Notes under the pieces: model-generated
Told to the model about the DNA's origin: nothing
What the model saw: only the letters and a program-made list of their open reading frames with translations
The model's database searches: none
Made by a program: the position numbers and the translations under genes
NCBI RefSeq assembly: GCF_014279655.1
Contig: NZ_CP047946.1
Location: forward strand, 620,001 to 684,000
Reading direction: 5' to 3'
Length of the DNA: 64,000 nucleotides
Origin: Synechococcus sp. ROS8604
Lineage (GTDB): Bacteria > Cyanobacteriota > Cyanobacteriia > PCC-6307 > Cyanobiaceae
Shown here: positions 18,638 through 31,558 of the stretch, piece by piece
Numbering within the stretch: position 1 is the first letter of the stretch
Layout of the letters: each line of letters opens with the position of its first letter

Positions 18638-19294
18638 ATGGCGAACTCCTCACCTGTCTACGACTGGTTCCAGGAACGTCTTGAAATCCAGGACATTGCT
18701 GATGATTTCAGCACCAAGTACGTTCCGCCCCACGTCAATATTTTTTATTGCTTGGGCGGCATCACGCTTGTTTGTTTCCTGATTCAGTTCGCGACCGGGT
18801 TCGCGATGACTTTCTATTACAAGCCCACTGTTGCTGAGGCCTACAGCTCAGTTCAGTACCTGATGACAGATGTGAGCTTCGGGTGGCTCATTCGCTCAGT
18901 TCACAGATGGAGCGCCTCAATGATGGTGCTCATGCTCATTCTTCACGTCTTCCGCGTGTACCTCACAGGTGGCTTTAAGCGTCCCCGTGAGCTCACCTGG
19001 GTAACGGGCGTGACCATGGCCGTGATCACTGTTTCTTTCGGTGTCACCGGCTATTCACTCCCTTGGGATCAAGTTGGTTATTGGGCCGTCAAGATTGTTT
19101 CTGGAGTGCCTGCTGCCATTCCGGTTGTTGGTGACTTCATGGTTGAACTGCTGCGTGGTGGTGAGAGCGTTGGTCAATCCACACTCACTCGCTTCTACAG
19201 CCTTCACACGTTCGTGATGCCTTGGTTGCTTGCTGTTTTCATGCTCATGCACTTCTTGATGATCCGTAAGCAGGGCATTTCCGGTCCTTTGTGA
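18638..19294 (+). CDS. petB: Cytochrome b6
   Basis: 218 aa, four membrane spans. The haem-ligating histidine pairs lie in the second and fourth helices ([25 protein letters not shown] and [27 protein letters not shown]), and the covalent haem ci cysteine is in the N-terminal FYCLGGIT segment. It forms the quinol-oxidising core of the b6f complex. petD follows 77 bp downstream, and the start is ATG at 18638. Confidence 0.98.
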   Translation: MANSSPVYDWFQERLEIQDIADDFSTKYVPPHVNIFYCLGGITLVCFLIQFATGFAMTFYYKPTVAEAYSSVQYLMTDVSFGWLIRSVHRWSASMMVLMLILHVFRVYLTGGFKRPRELTWVTGVTMAVITVSFGVTGYSLPWDQVGYWAVKIVSGVPAAIPVVGDFMVELLRGGESVGQSTLTRFYSLHTFVMPWLLAVFMLMHFLMIRKQGISGPL

Positions 19295-19371
19295 TCCATT
19301 TCAGTTGCTTTACGCACTGATTCAAGTTTCGAACTTTCCCACTTACCGTTCGTTTATTACCGCTTAGCACC

Positions 19372-19854
19372 ATGCATATTCTCAAGAAGCCTGATCTCAC
19401 CGATCCCAAGCTGCGGGCCAAGCTCGCCAAAGGCATGGGGCACAACTATTACGGTGAGCCTGCATGGCCCAACGATCTTCTCTACATTTTTCCTGTAGTG
19501 ATCCTTGGAACCATTGCCTGCATCGTTGGGCTCTCTGTCTTAGATCCAGCCATGTTGGGTGATAAGGCCGATCCTTTTGCAACCCCTCTGGAGATCCTTC
19601 CTGAGTGGTATCTGTACCCGGTGTTTCAGATCCTTAGGGTTGTTCCCAACAAGCTTCTGGGTATTGCATTGCAAACCTTGGTACCCCTTGGTTTGATGCT
19701 CATCCCCTTCATCGAGAGCTTCAACAAGTTTCAGAACCCATTCCGTCGTCCTATTGCGATGGCAGTGTTCTTGTTCGGTACAGCTACCACCATTTATTTG
19801 GGAATCGGTGCTGCAATGCCTATCGACAAGTCACTCACTCTCGGTTTGTTCTGA
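19372..19854 (+). CDS. petD: Cytochrome b6f complex subunit IV
   Basis: 160 aa, three membrane spans. Begins [20 protein letters not shown] and includes the conserved [21 protein letters not shown] (the PEWY motif of the quinol-oxidation site, near residue 77). The petB-petD order and the terminator directly after are standard. Confidence 0.98.
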   Translation: MHILKKPDLTDPKLRAKLAKGMGHNYYGEPAWPNDLLYIFPVVILGTIACIVGLSVLDPAMLGDKADPFATPLEILPEWYLYPVFQILRVVPNKLLGIALQTLVPLGLMLIPFIESFNKFQNPFRRPIAMAVFLFGTATTIYLGIGAAMPIDKSLTLGLF

Positions 19855-19871
19855 GGCCAATAGCTTGAAAA

Positions 19872-19899
19872 ACCCTCAGCTCTGTGCTGGGGGTTTTTT
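19872..19899 (+). terminator. Rho-independent terminator after petD
   Basis: A perfect 9-bp stem (ACCCTCAGC with GCTGGGGGT, one G-U pair) with a TCTGT loop is followed by six T. It sits 17 bp past the petD stop and separates petBD from the convergent invertase gene. Confidence 0.93.
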
Positions 19900-19925
19900 G
19901 TTGTTCAGTTTTTTTACGGGGGTTT

Positions 19926-21404
19926 TTAGGTGGGTAGTTCGTCGAGGTCGAGCATCTCCACATCATCAGGATTCACTCTCAGGAAGTGGTGGAGCAGAAG
20001 AAATCCAACAATGGTCCAGGTCTGATAGGTGCGTGATTGCTGGCCCATCCAAGTGCCTGTGGGGCCATCAAAATATTCTGCCCACTGCTGCCTTGGCAGT
20101 TGGTTGAGTTGGCTCCAGTAACAATCCTCCAGCATTGACTTCATCTGTCCCATCAAAAGGATGTCTGCATTGGGATGACGGCGCTCGTGGAGGAGGATCG
20201 AGGCCCCGAAATACCAGAGAAGGCTCGGCCAATGGCCACCGTTGTGGTAGCTCCACGGCCAGTTCTTTGGATCCGATCCGGTCTTGTTCTGCCACTCCAA
20301 CATTTCCATGGGTGGATGGCAAATCCGCATCGGCATCTGAGCCATCAGATGATTGCGGTTGTGAAGGGTGAGACGAAACAGTGCACGCTGTTGTGGGGCT
20401 GTGAGAAGTCCGAAGAGGCAGCCAAGAGAATTGCCTAAACTGTAAAAACGGAAATCAGGTCGGCCTGTACGCATGTTTCCGATGAGATAGCCACCGCGGT
20501 TCTCGAGCCAGTCCTGCAGCCAATCAGGGATCACTTGGGGCTGCACATTGAATTCGTTTTGGTGCTGATTGTCGCCGTATTGCTCTGTGGGCCTTCTCCT
20601 TAGGACTTGCATCGTCTTGCTGGTCACCCAGTAGTGCTTCAGCAAAAACTTGCGGAGGTCATGAATCCACTGGCGGGTGAGGACCAAGCGCTGGTCGAGT
20701 AGACGATTGTTTTGATTGCGTCGGCCGAGCTCCATGAGCTGAGCGCAGCAACGAAGGGATGCATACAGGAGTACTTCAACTTCTAGGGGCGCACCCCATA
20801 CGTCCATCGGACGATCAATCATGAACGCGCAATCCGGCACAAACAGCACCGGTGTTCCCTCAAACGTGGGATGAAGTACGAGGTCCAAGAACAGTTGGAC
20901 CCCTCGTTGGACGCCAGGTGTGGATCCAAATTCTTCGTCTCCACTGGCTTTGATGTACATCCAACAGAGAACTGGCCACCACAGGCTGGGATCTACAGAC
21001 GTAATTCTTCCAATCGACCGTTGGCCGTAATCGGCAATGATCTTTCCGTTCTCTTCGACGAAGGAGGTTGGGAACACTCCACGTGTCTGATAGGTGGTGC
21101 TTTGGAGGTCGAGGCAGATCTGGAGGAACTGCTTGACGATCGTGAAACGTTTTTGCGTCAACAGGTAGACCATCACTGGCACGTTGTCGCGCAGGAAGAT
21201 CTCGCCGTAGTTGAGAGCTTCGTCGGCACTGGGATGCTGGAGAGCTGCAACGCTTCCAGCAAGATTTCCTGCAATGGGAATCAGCGTGCGTTCGAAATGC
21301 TCTTTGGCCTTTTGGACCACTTGTTCTTCCTTGGAACTGGGACGGACCCGCTGGTGCTGTTGGCTGAAGCGATCGGCCATGGTGCTGTAGCGACCATTAT
21401 TCAA
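19926..21404 (-). CDS. Alkaline/neutral invertase (GH100)
   Basis: 492 aa. Hydrolyses sucrose to glucose and fructose in the cytosol. Family blocks: EALNYGEIFLRDNVPVMVYL, QTRGVFPTSFVEE, DYGQRSIGRITSVDPSLWWP, PDCAFMIDRPMDVWGAPLEV, FRFYSLGNSLGCLFGLLT and NWPWSYHNGGHWPSLLW. The catalytic acid/base and nucleophile aspartate/glutamate regions typical of GH100 are intact. The start may be the ATG nine codons further in. Marine Synechococcus use sucrose and glucosylglycerol-type solutes, which fits sucrose turnover. Confidence 0.92.
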   Translation of the reverse strand: MNNGRYSTMADRFSQQHQRVRPSSKEEQVVQKAKEHFERTLIPIAGNLAGSVAALQHPSADEALNYGEIFLRDNVPVMVYLLTQKRFTIVKQFLQICLDLQSTTYQTRGVFPTSFVEENGKIIADYGQRSIGRITSVDPSLWWPVLCWMYIKASGDEEFGSTPGVQRGVQLFLDLVLHPTFEGTPVLFVPDCAFMIDRPMDVWGAPLEVEVLLYASLRCCAQLMELGRRNQNNRLLDQRLVLTRQWIHDLRKFLLKHYWVTSKTMQVLRRRPTEQYGDNQHQNEFNVQPQVIPDWLQDWLENRGGYLIGNMRTGRPDFRFYSLGNSLGCLFGLLTAPQQRALFRLTLHNRNHLMAQMPMRICHPPMEMLEWQNKTGSDPKNWPWSYHNGGHWPSLLWYFGASILLHERRHPNADILLMGQMKSMLEDCYWSQLNQLPRQQWAEYFDGPTGTWMGQQSRTYQTWTIVGFLLLHHFLRVNPDDVEMLDLDELPT

Positions 21405-21506
21405 AACTTAGTGATGGAGCTTGCTTTGGCCAGTGGAAGCAAGTCTTGAGATGCCTGAAGATGAGTTGAGGTTGCAGAAAGGGCAGTGAATGGGTTATGG
21501 TTTTGG

Positions 21507-21690
21507 ACTGCGCAGGGGAGCACTGCTCCGAAGCGCAGCCGAGGGACGCGAAGAGCGAAAGCTTGAAGTGTTCAGCGGGTGCTTACGAGATTGAGGGAGC
21601 GATCCCACGATGTTGTAGGTTTCACAAGCGGTCGCGAGACCGCAGGCGGCACGTCTCTGAAAGGGGACGCAAAGCCAGAACCTGGACAAT
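21507..21690 (+). ncRNA. Possible structured RNA upstream of 16S rRNA
   Basis: Three hairpins are seen on the plus strand: CTGCGC...GCGCAG enclosing GGAGCA/TGCTCC (about 21509-21538), GCGGTC-GCGA-GACCGC (GNRA loop, about 21628-21643) and GTCTCT-GAAA-GGGGAC (GNRA loop, about 21653-21668). This density of GNRA-capped stems is unusual for spacer DNA. It could be the 5' leader of the pre-rRNA or an independent small RNA. No known RNA family was matched. Confidence 0.35.
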
Positions 21691-21820
21691 TTAAAAGTTT
21701 AGGAACTGACGCTTTTATCGCGTTTAGTTTGAACTGAAGGCCGCAAGGTTTTTAGTCTGGCTAAATGATAGTGCGATAAAGGTGTGAGGTCCCGTCAACA
21801 AAATTTTAGTTGCAGAGAAG

Positions 21821-21878
21821 CATTGTGCTTACAACTTGAAAGTTTTCACGAACTTTTGAGTTGTCGGTGTGCGCAATG
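21821..21878. repeat. Long inverted repeat in the rRNA leader
   Basis: CATTGTGC pairs with GCGCAATG, and inside it ACAACTTGAAAGTT pairs with AACTTTTGAGTTGT around a TTCACG loop. The stem is about 20 bp with small interruptions. No T-run follows, so it is not a terminator; it may be a pre-16S processing or antitermination element. Confidence 0.5.
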
Positions 21879-22055
21879 TGGAGCAACGACCGGATCTGAG
21901 ATCCCGGAAAGTCAAACGAGGAAGAAATTCTAAATTTGCACTCTTGTGAATCCTTCTGTCAGAGGAAGGGGGCGACAACTGCAACCAGTACGCCAGTGCT
22001 GGGATGTGGGTGAAGCAAGTCAATCTGAGGTGAAAGCCAAAAGGGATTGATCTAC

Positions 22056-23539
<1,484 letters not shown>

Positions 23540-23722
23540 AGGGAGACAAACAACGATTTTGATGTCTGAGTTATTTATTCTTAGGCCAAAATCCTGTCAC
23601 CTTAGGTCGATCGGTACCTCAACTTTGAAGCTAAGAGAGTTCCAGCAATGGTTGTCTGCTTAGTGGAGATTTTTAGTTCCTAAACTTTGTCTAGTTCACA
23701 ACCCATTAGGGATGAGACTCCT
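23540..23722 (+). other. 16S to tRNA-Ile internal transcribed spacer
   Basis: 183 bp of spacer with no gene. It presumably holds one side of the pre-16S processing stem. Confidence 0.7.
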
Positions 23723-23796
<74 letters not shown>

Positions 23797-23805
23797 TTCG
23801 GTGTA

Positions 23806-23878
23806 GGGGGTTTAGCTCAGTTGGTAGAGCGCCTGCTTTGCAAGCAGGATGTCAGGAGTTCGAGTCTCCTAACCTCCA
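23806..23878 (+). tRNA. tRNA-Ala (TGC)
   Basis: Acceptor GGGGGTT with AACCTCC (one G-U pair), discriminator A, D arm AGCTCAGTTGGTAGAGC, anticodon loop TTTGCAA giving TGC, T arm AGTTCGAGTCT. It lies 9 bp after tRNA-Ile. Confidence 0.98.
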
Positions 23879-24322
23879 CTGACTACCAAAATCCCCATCT
23901 CCAAAACCTGGAGTATGAACTCGTATGGATTGTGATTTAGATTTGTCCGCTAGATGACCCTAGCTTCTTGTCATTTTAAGGCATGGAAATAATTCCATGA
24001 TTTGATTGATAGGATGCTGGGCTCGATGCAATGTATTGAGAGATCAATGCATTGTTTTGATGTCTAGCCGAACCTTGACAACTGCATAGTTTAAGTCTGG
24101 AAAGAATAAAGCATCTTTATGGATGCATCATTTTTTGTGTTAACGCATGAAGGAGTGATGTTAATTCTAAAGCAAGAGCCGAGACTCCAGTATGTTCTTT
24201 CAAATGTGTCGAGCATTTGAGAGTTTGATTTTAATTTCTAGTTTTAGGTGCTATTTTTAGTGTCTGACTTTAGAAATTAGAAAAATCTGTTTCAACAACA
24301 GCAAGCGTGCTGGAGATACATT
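23879..24322 (+). other. tRNA-Ala to 23S internal transcribed spacer
   Basis: 444 bp, AT-rich and without a protein gene. It contains AACCTTGACAACTGCATAG at about 24071-24089, resembling the boxA-type antitermination element found in cyanobacterial rRNA spacers, and self-complementary stretches on both sides expected for pre-23S processing. Confidence 0.7.
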
Positions 24323-27187
<2,865 letters not shown>

Positions 27188-27302
27188 ACACTTGGTTCTT
27201 GCCTGAAAAAGACTTTATTCAATCCAGATGTCATCATCAAAACGAAAGTAGAGATGATGAAACTATGCAGTTCTCAGGGTTCAACCCTTGGCAATGTTTC
27301 TA

Positions 27303-27420
27303 TCCTGGTGTCCATAGCGCTGTGGTCCCACTCCGATCCATCTCGAACTCGGTTGTGAAACGCAGCAGCGGCGACGATATTTGGGGGGTAGCCCCCTGAG
27401 AAAATAGCTCGATGCCAGGT
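27303..27420 (+). rRNA. rrf: 5S ribosomal RNA
   Basis: 118 nt. TCCTGGTGTC at the 5' end pairs with GATGCCAGGT at the 3' end. The internal CCACTCCGATCCATCTCGAA and GGGGGGTAGCCCCCTGAGA segments are typical of cyanobacterial 5S. Confidence 0.97.
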
Positions 27421-27440
27421 AAAAACATTCAAACGAAGAA

Positions 27441-27469
27441 AGCCATCCCTTGAAGGGGTGGCTTTTTTT
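27441..27469 (+). terminator. Terminator of the rRNA operon
   Basis: A GCCATCCC/GGGGTGGC stem with a short TTGAA-type loop is followed by seven T, 20 bp after 5S. Confidence 0.92.
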
Positions 27470-27715
27470 GTGCCCATTTTCGCGTTACTTTGGTCCTGAT
27501 TGGTTCACTCAATTGCCATGGAATCGGATCTAGCTTTTTGATAAGCAGTCGTTCTGTATAGGCTTAACCTCCCTTTAAATTCTGTATTGATTGTGATTTG
27601 ATTGTGATATTTTTCGATCTGTTGAACTCTCGCTCATCACTTTTGTGAATCTGGCTTAACTATTTTTGCCCCTATTTTATAGGTCAATTAAGGGGTTTTC
27701 TTGGAATTTTTGTTT
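27470..27715. other. AT-rich spacer with a direct repeat
   Basis: 246 bp with no credible ORF. It contains a direct repeat of TTGATTGTGAT at about 27585-27607 in an AT-rich stretch. It lies between the rRNA terminator and the 3' end of mutM. Confidence 0.5.
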
Positions 27716-28585
27716 TTAGGTCTGACAGCTTGAGCACCAGTGGGTGCTGCGTCCTGCAAGCTTGATACGTTCAATTGCTTGTCCACATTTCAAGCATGGT
27801 TGTCCTGTGCGCCGATACACCGCAGCTTGTCCTCCATAATTGCCATTCACTCCTTCCAGATCTCTGAAGTCACTAAAGGTTGTTCCCCCTGCTCCAATGC
27901 TCAGTTCTAGGATCTTAATTAGGCACACTCTGAGCTTGTCTAATTGCTTGCGATTGAGTTGTCCTGCTGCTGTTTGAGGGCGAATGCCCGCAGCAAATAA
28001 ACTTTCGTCGGCATAGATGTTGCCTGTGCCAGCCACAATCGATTGATCCAATAATGCCGCTTTGATCGAGCGCGTTGATCCTTTGAATCGTTCTTGTAAG
28101 TACTGCGTTTTGAAGTCTTGGCTAAAGGGCTCAGGCCCCAACTTTTTCAAACCCGTCATGACTGACTCCACCGCAACTGCAGGTGGGACCCACCACATTT
28201 CAGCAAAACTTCTCAGATCAACGAAGCGCAATTCCTGGCCTTTGGCATTCCAAAATCGAACGCGCGTGTGATTGCAGGCTGGAGTGTCGTCTTCGATCCA
28301 CTGAAATTGTCCGGTCATTCGTAAATGCACTCCCCAATATCCGGCGCTCTCTTCAGCTGCATCTGCTTCGGCTGATGCTGGCCTATGCAGTTCTGCGTAG
28401 AGGTACTTTCCTCTTCTCGTCCATTGACCTACACGGCAATTGACGAGTCCCAATTCAAAGTACTCAGGTCCACCAGGACTCGCAATCGCCCTGTCCCGGC
28501 ACACTTCAAGATCGCTGATGACAAATCGGTCAAGACGATCCGCTAATCCACGACGAACCGTCTCAACTTCTGGGAGTTCGGGCAA
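27716..28585 (-). CDS. mutM: Formamidopyrimidine-DNA glycosylase
   Basis: 289 aa. Starts MPELPEVETVRRGL, where Pro2 is the Schiff-base nucleophile and Glu3 the acid. The helix-two-turn-helix region has AGTGNIYADESLFAAGI, and the C-terminal zinc finger has CLKCGQ...HWCSSC. Excises 8-oxoguanine and other oxidised purines and nicks the abasic site. It lies 5 bp downstream of psaE on the same strand; co-transcription with a photosystem gene would tie oxidative repair to light. Confidence 0.97.
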   Translation of the reverse strand: MPELPEVETVRRGLADRLDRFVISDLEVCRDRAIASPGGPEYFELGLVNCRVGQWTRRGKYLYAELHRPASAEADAAEESAGYWGVHLRMTGQFQWIEDDTPACNHTRVRFWNAKGQELRFVDLRSFAEMWWVPPAVAVESVMTGLKKLGPEPFSQDFKTQYLQERFKGSTRSIKAALLDQSIVAGTGNIYADESLFAAGIRPQTAAGQLNRKQLDKLRVCLIKILELSIGAGGTTFSDFRDLEGVNGNYGGQAAVYRRTGQPCLKCGQAIERIKLAGRSTHWCSSCQT

Positions 28586-28590
28586 CGGCC

Positions 28591-28800
28591 TCAGGCCGGC
28601 TCTAGTTCCGCTTGAGCGAAATTATTGGTGTTGATTCCTCCTTCTGATCCAGAAATCCCGTTGTAATTCACCTTTTCAAAGCGAACAACCACCGGGTATC
28701 GAATGCCTGAAGTATCGATGGAGGCCACCGTGCCGACATCGTTGTACCAATAGGACTCAGGGCGCTTAATGCGCACCTTGTCACCGCGGGAAATTGCCAT
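28591..28800 (-). CDS. psaE: Photosystem I reaction centre subunit IV
   Basis: 69 aa from the ATG at 28800; the frame extends eight codons upstream but [20 protein letters not shown] is the conserved PsaE start. SH3-like fold with [24 protein letters not shown]. PsaE is a stromal subunit aiding ferredoxin docking and cyclic flow. mutM follows closely. A 108-bp gap to the divergent gene at 28909 holds its promoter. Confidence 0.98.
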   Translation of the reverse strand: MAISRGDKVRIKRPESYWYNDVGTVASIDTSGIRYPVVVRFEKVNYNGISGSEGGINTNNFAQAELEPA

Positions 28801-28908
28801 CGCTGCGCAGAAACGTTGATGCAAGCTGAGCGTATCGCTGCATGGTCTCCAGATGGAGTGAGCGTCACAGAATGTCGTTCGCCCTGATGCTCAGATCGCG
28901 GCATCGCC

Positions 28909-29982
28909 ATGGCAGCATCCATCACCACCCCACCGATAACGCCTTTGACGAGCCTGAGTCCCGAAGCACCCGCGTTCAATCTCGACCTTCCAGATCCTGA
29001 AAGCGATGCCATCAGCACGATGGAATTCCTGGCTCGTCTCGAGCAGGCCTGGGATGTGTGCGACAAATTTGATCTTCAGACTGAAATCTGGCGTGGTCGC
29101 ATCCTGAAATCGGTGCGTGATCGCGAAAAACGTGGAGGGGAAGGACGCGGTGCGGGCTTTTTGCAGTGGCTTCGCGAACGGGAAATCAGCAAGACCCGGG
29201 CGTATGGACTGATTCAGCTGGCTGAATCAGAGCAAGGTTTGGTGGGTGAGGGTTTGCTGGAGCCATCGAGTGTGAACCAGTTTTCAAAACGGGCCTTTCT
29301 TGAGACCGCGTTGGCAGCGCCTGAAGTGCAGGTGATGATTGCGGAAGCGGCCAACGAGGGGCAGGAGATCACCCGTAAGCAAGTTCGCAGACTGACGGAT
29401 GATTTCACCTCTGCCACCAGTCCCTTGCTGCCTGACGAAATTCGGCAACGCGCACAAGAGAATTTGTTGCCTTCCAAGGTTGTCGCGCCATTGGTTCGCG
29501 AACTGTCCAAGCTTCCCGAGCTTCAGCAGGAAGACTTCCGCAAGGTGCTTCGCGATGCGCCGGAGCTGGATCGCATCAAGGATGTCACTCATACGGCCCG
29601 ATGGATTACCAAAGCCACGGAGTCAGGTGTTGCTGTCCGTGCCTTTCACCAGGGTGATCTGGACCTAGAGAAAGCAATGCAGGAGGCGCAGCGCCTCGAT
29701 GCTCTTGGTTTGCTTGCCGATGCCGTAGGGCAGGCTCAGGCGCTGGAAGCCGCCGTTCTCAAGCTTCATACCTCTTGGAGACGGTTAGGCGGACTGCATG
29801 AACGGCTGTGGGTGGAAAGCGGAAGCAGCACACCTTATCTTCGTGATGTTTTGACAGCGCTACAGACCTTGAGTGGGGCCACCATGCGGGTGTCGCTCGG
29901 GGAACTTGCTGGGGGCAAGAGGGTGAGACTTCAACTCGTTGAGGAGGCTCCTGACCAACTGGAGCCTCCCATCACCCTCTAG
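28909..29982 (+). CDS. Conserved HTH-like protein of unknown function
   Basis: 357 aa, soluble, largely helical. Residues about 60-105 (WRGRILKSVRDREKRGGEGR and WLREREISKTRAYGLIQLAE) look like a DNA-binding region of the ParB/KorB type, in which the ISKTRAYGLI segment would be the helix-turn-helix. A central helical region (LLPDEIRQRAQENLLPSKVV, then LVRELSKLPELQQEDFRKVL) and a C-terminal domain with LHTSWRRLGGLHERLWVESG follow. No ParA partner is nearby. I do not recognise a characterised family; a role in DNA binding is inferred from this segment only. It is divergent from psaE and followed by recQ. Confidence 0.75.
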   Translation: MAASITTPPITPLTSLSPEAPAFNLDLPDPESDAISTMEFLARLEQAWDVCDKFDLQTEIWRGRILKSVRDREKRGGEGRGAGFLQWLREREISKTRAYGLIQLAESEQGLVGEGLLEPSSVNQFSKRAFLETALAAPEVQVMIAEAANEGQEITRKQVRRLTDDFTSATSPLLPDEIRQRAQENLLPSKVVAPLVRELSKLPELQQEDFRKVLRDAPELDRIKDVTHTARWITKATESGVAVRAFHQGDLDLEKAMQEAQRLDALGLLADAVGQAQALEAAVLKLHTSWRRLGGLHERLWVESGSSTPYLRDVLTALQTLSGATMRVSLGELAGGKRVRLQLVEEAPDQLEPPITL

Positions 29983-30032
29983 ATCTAGTGCTCGTTAAAG
30001 TGAGAACACTATCTGTGGAGTGAGGGTGCGAG

Positions 30033-31529
30033 TTGGATCCACTCCTTGAGGCTCTCCACAGGTATTACGGCTGGGATTCCTTTCGTTCCGGACAGCGTCC
30101 GGTAATCGAAGCCCTGCTCAGCGGCCGTGACTGTTTAGCTGTGTTGCCAACGGGCGGGGGCAAATCACTCTGTTTTCAGCTCCCTGCCTTGGTTCGGCAA
30201 GGGTTGGTGGTGGTGATTTCTCCACTCGTTGCCCTGATGGATGATCAGGTTTTGCAACTCCAGCGGCGGGGCATTGCTGCCGCCTGCCTGCACCGCGGGA
30301 TTCAACCGGAACAACGACGTTTGATTCAGACGCAGTTGTCGGCTGGCAGCTTGCGTCTTCTTTACCTCGCCCCTGAGCGTCTTCAAGGGGAGGCGGCGAG
30401 GGACATGCTCTCTGCCCATGCGCGGGAAGGGAGGTTGGTGGCTTTGGCCGTGGATGAAGCCCATTGCATCAGCGCTTGGGGGCATGATTTTCGGCCCGAC
30501 TACAGGCGTCTTGGTCAACTTCGCGCCCTGTGTCCTGGCGTTCCACTCGTTGCCTTGAGTGCCACCGCAGCCCCGAGGGTGCGGGCTGACATTCTCCGTC
30601 TGCTGGGGTTGTGTAAACCGCTGATCCAGGTGTCGTCGGCGCAACGCAGCAATCTCCACTACACGATGCGGCGCCGTCCGAGCGATCCTCTCCCTGATGT
30701 TTTGGAGGCTCTCAAGCACTCACGTGGTGCCACTTTGATCTATGCCAGGACCCGGCGTTCGGTGGAGCTTTGGGCCGAAAGGCTGCAATCCCAAGGGATT
30801 CAAGCGATCACGTATCACGCGGGACTGGAGGTGGAGCGCCGCGAGGAGGCACTCAAGCATTTCCTAGAGGCTGATGCGCCGGTTTTGGTGGCCACCGTGG
30901 CGTTTGGGATGGGCGTTGACCGCTCGGATGTGGGGCTGGTGTTGCATTTGGATTTGCCGGCCACCCCGGAGGGATATCTCCAGGAGTCAGGTCGCGCTGG
31001 ACGCGATGGCAGACCGGCCCATTGCCTGGTGTTGTTTTCGCCTGGAGATCGAACCAGCTTGGGCTGGGCCATGCAGTCCACGTTGCGTCGTGCTGCTGAA
31101 TCCAAGGCCAAGGCTTCCGACGATGACGTTTGGCGGGTGGAGTTCTCCCAGCAGCAATTGAGGCGGATGGAAGCTGTTGCTGAGGGAGAGATTTGCCGCG
31201 AGCAAGCCCTGTTGCTCTCGGTGGGCGAGCTCACATCTCCTTGCGGCCGCTGTGATCGTTGCTTGGCCGATGGGCGGGCGAAGGATTGGTCGGATCGCGC
31301 CCAAGAATTATTGGAGGTGATCGATGCCGGTCAGGGAGTAGACATCCGCAGCTTGACGGAGCGTTTGCGCGAAATTGATGGCAGCGAAGAGAGTTGGGGC
31401 TGGCTTGCGCGCAGGCTTGTGCAAGAGGAGCTCATTCGTGAGAGCAATGACGGCGCTCAACGCTTGTCCTTAAGGGATAGCGGCAGACAATTTCTGCATG
31501 CCCCGTGGCCTCTGCATTACGCGGCTTGA
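30033..31529 (+). CDS. recQ: ATP-dependent DNA helicase RecQ
   Basis: 498 aa, with a TTG start at 30033. Superfamily 2 motifs in order: FRSGQRPVIEALLSGRDCL, motif I LPTGGGKS, DEAH-type VDEAHCISAWGHDFRPDYRR (motif II with the RecQ-specific aromatic loop), VALSATA (III), ATVAFGMGVDRSDVGLVLH (V) and YLQESGRAGRDGRPAHCLV (VI). A zinc-binding region with CREQ...CGRCDRC follows. No HRDC domain is seen at the C-terminus, so this is a short RecQ. Confidence 0.95.
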   Translation: MDPLLEALHRYYGWDSFRSGQRPVIEALLSGRDCLAVLPTGGGKSLCFQLPALVRQGLVVVISPLVALMDDQVLQLQRRGIAAACLHRGIQPEQRRLIQTQLSAGSLRLLYLAPERLQGEAARDMLSAHAREGRLVALAVDEAHCISAWGHDFRPDYRRLGQLRALCPGVPLVALSATAAPRVRADILRLLGLCKPLIQVSSAQRSNLHYTMRRRPSDPLPDVLEALKHSRGATLIYARTRRSVELWAERLQSQGIQAITYHAGLEVERREEALKHFLEADAPVLVATVAFGMGVDRSDVGLVLHLDLPATPEGYLQESGRAGRDGRPAHCLVLFSPGDRTSLGWAMQSTLRRAAESKAKASDDDVWRVEFSQQQLRRMEAVAEGEICREQALLLSVGELTSPCGRCDRCLADGRAKDWSDRAQELLEVIDAGQGVDIRSLTERLREIDGSEESWGWLARRLVQEELIRESNDGAQRLSLRDSGRQFLHAPWPLHYAA

Positions 31530-31558
31530 GTGCAGTTGCCCAATGACCTCCACCTGGC

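Larger units (their letters stand above)
21405..22055 (+). promoter_or_regulatory. Upstream region and leader of the rRNA operon
   Basis: About 650 bp without a convincing protein gene. The first part (about 21487-21690) is GC-rich with several strong hairpins; the last part is more AT-rich and contains a long hairpin at 21821-21878. A possible promoter at 21471-21501 (TTGCAG, 18 bp, TATGGT) would start a transcript near 21507. The rRNA promoters should also be in this stretch, but I cannot place them with confidence. Confidence 0.5.

Noticed and set aside
21650-21675. Resemblance to the 3' strand of a c-di-GMP-I (GEMM) riboswitch (GGGGACGCAAAGCC)
   Set aside because: The 5' strand and the second helix with the GGUAG/GUAGCGGGG part are absent, and the downstream gene is rRNA, so the match is likely chance.
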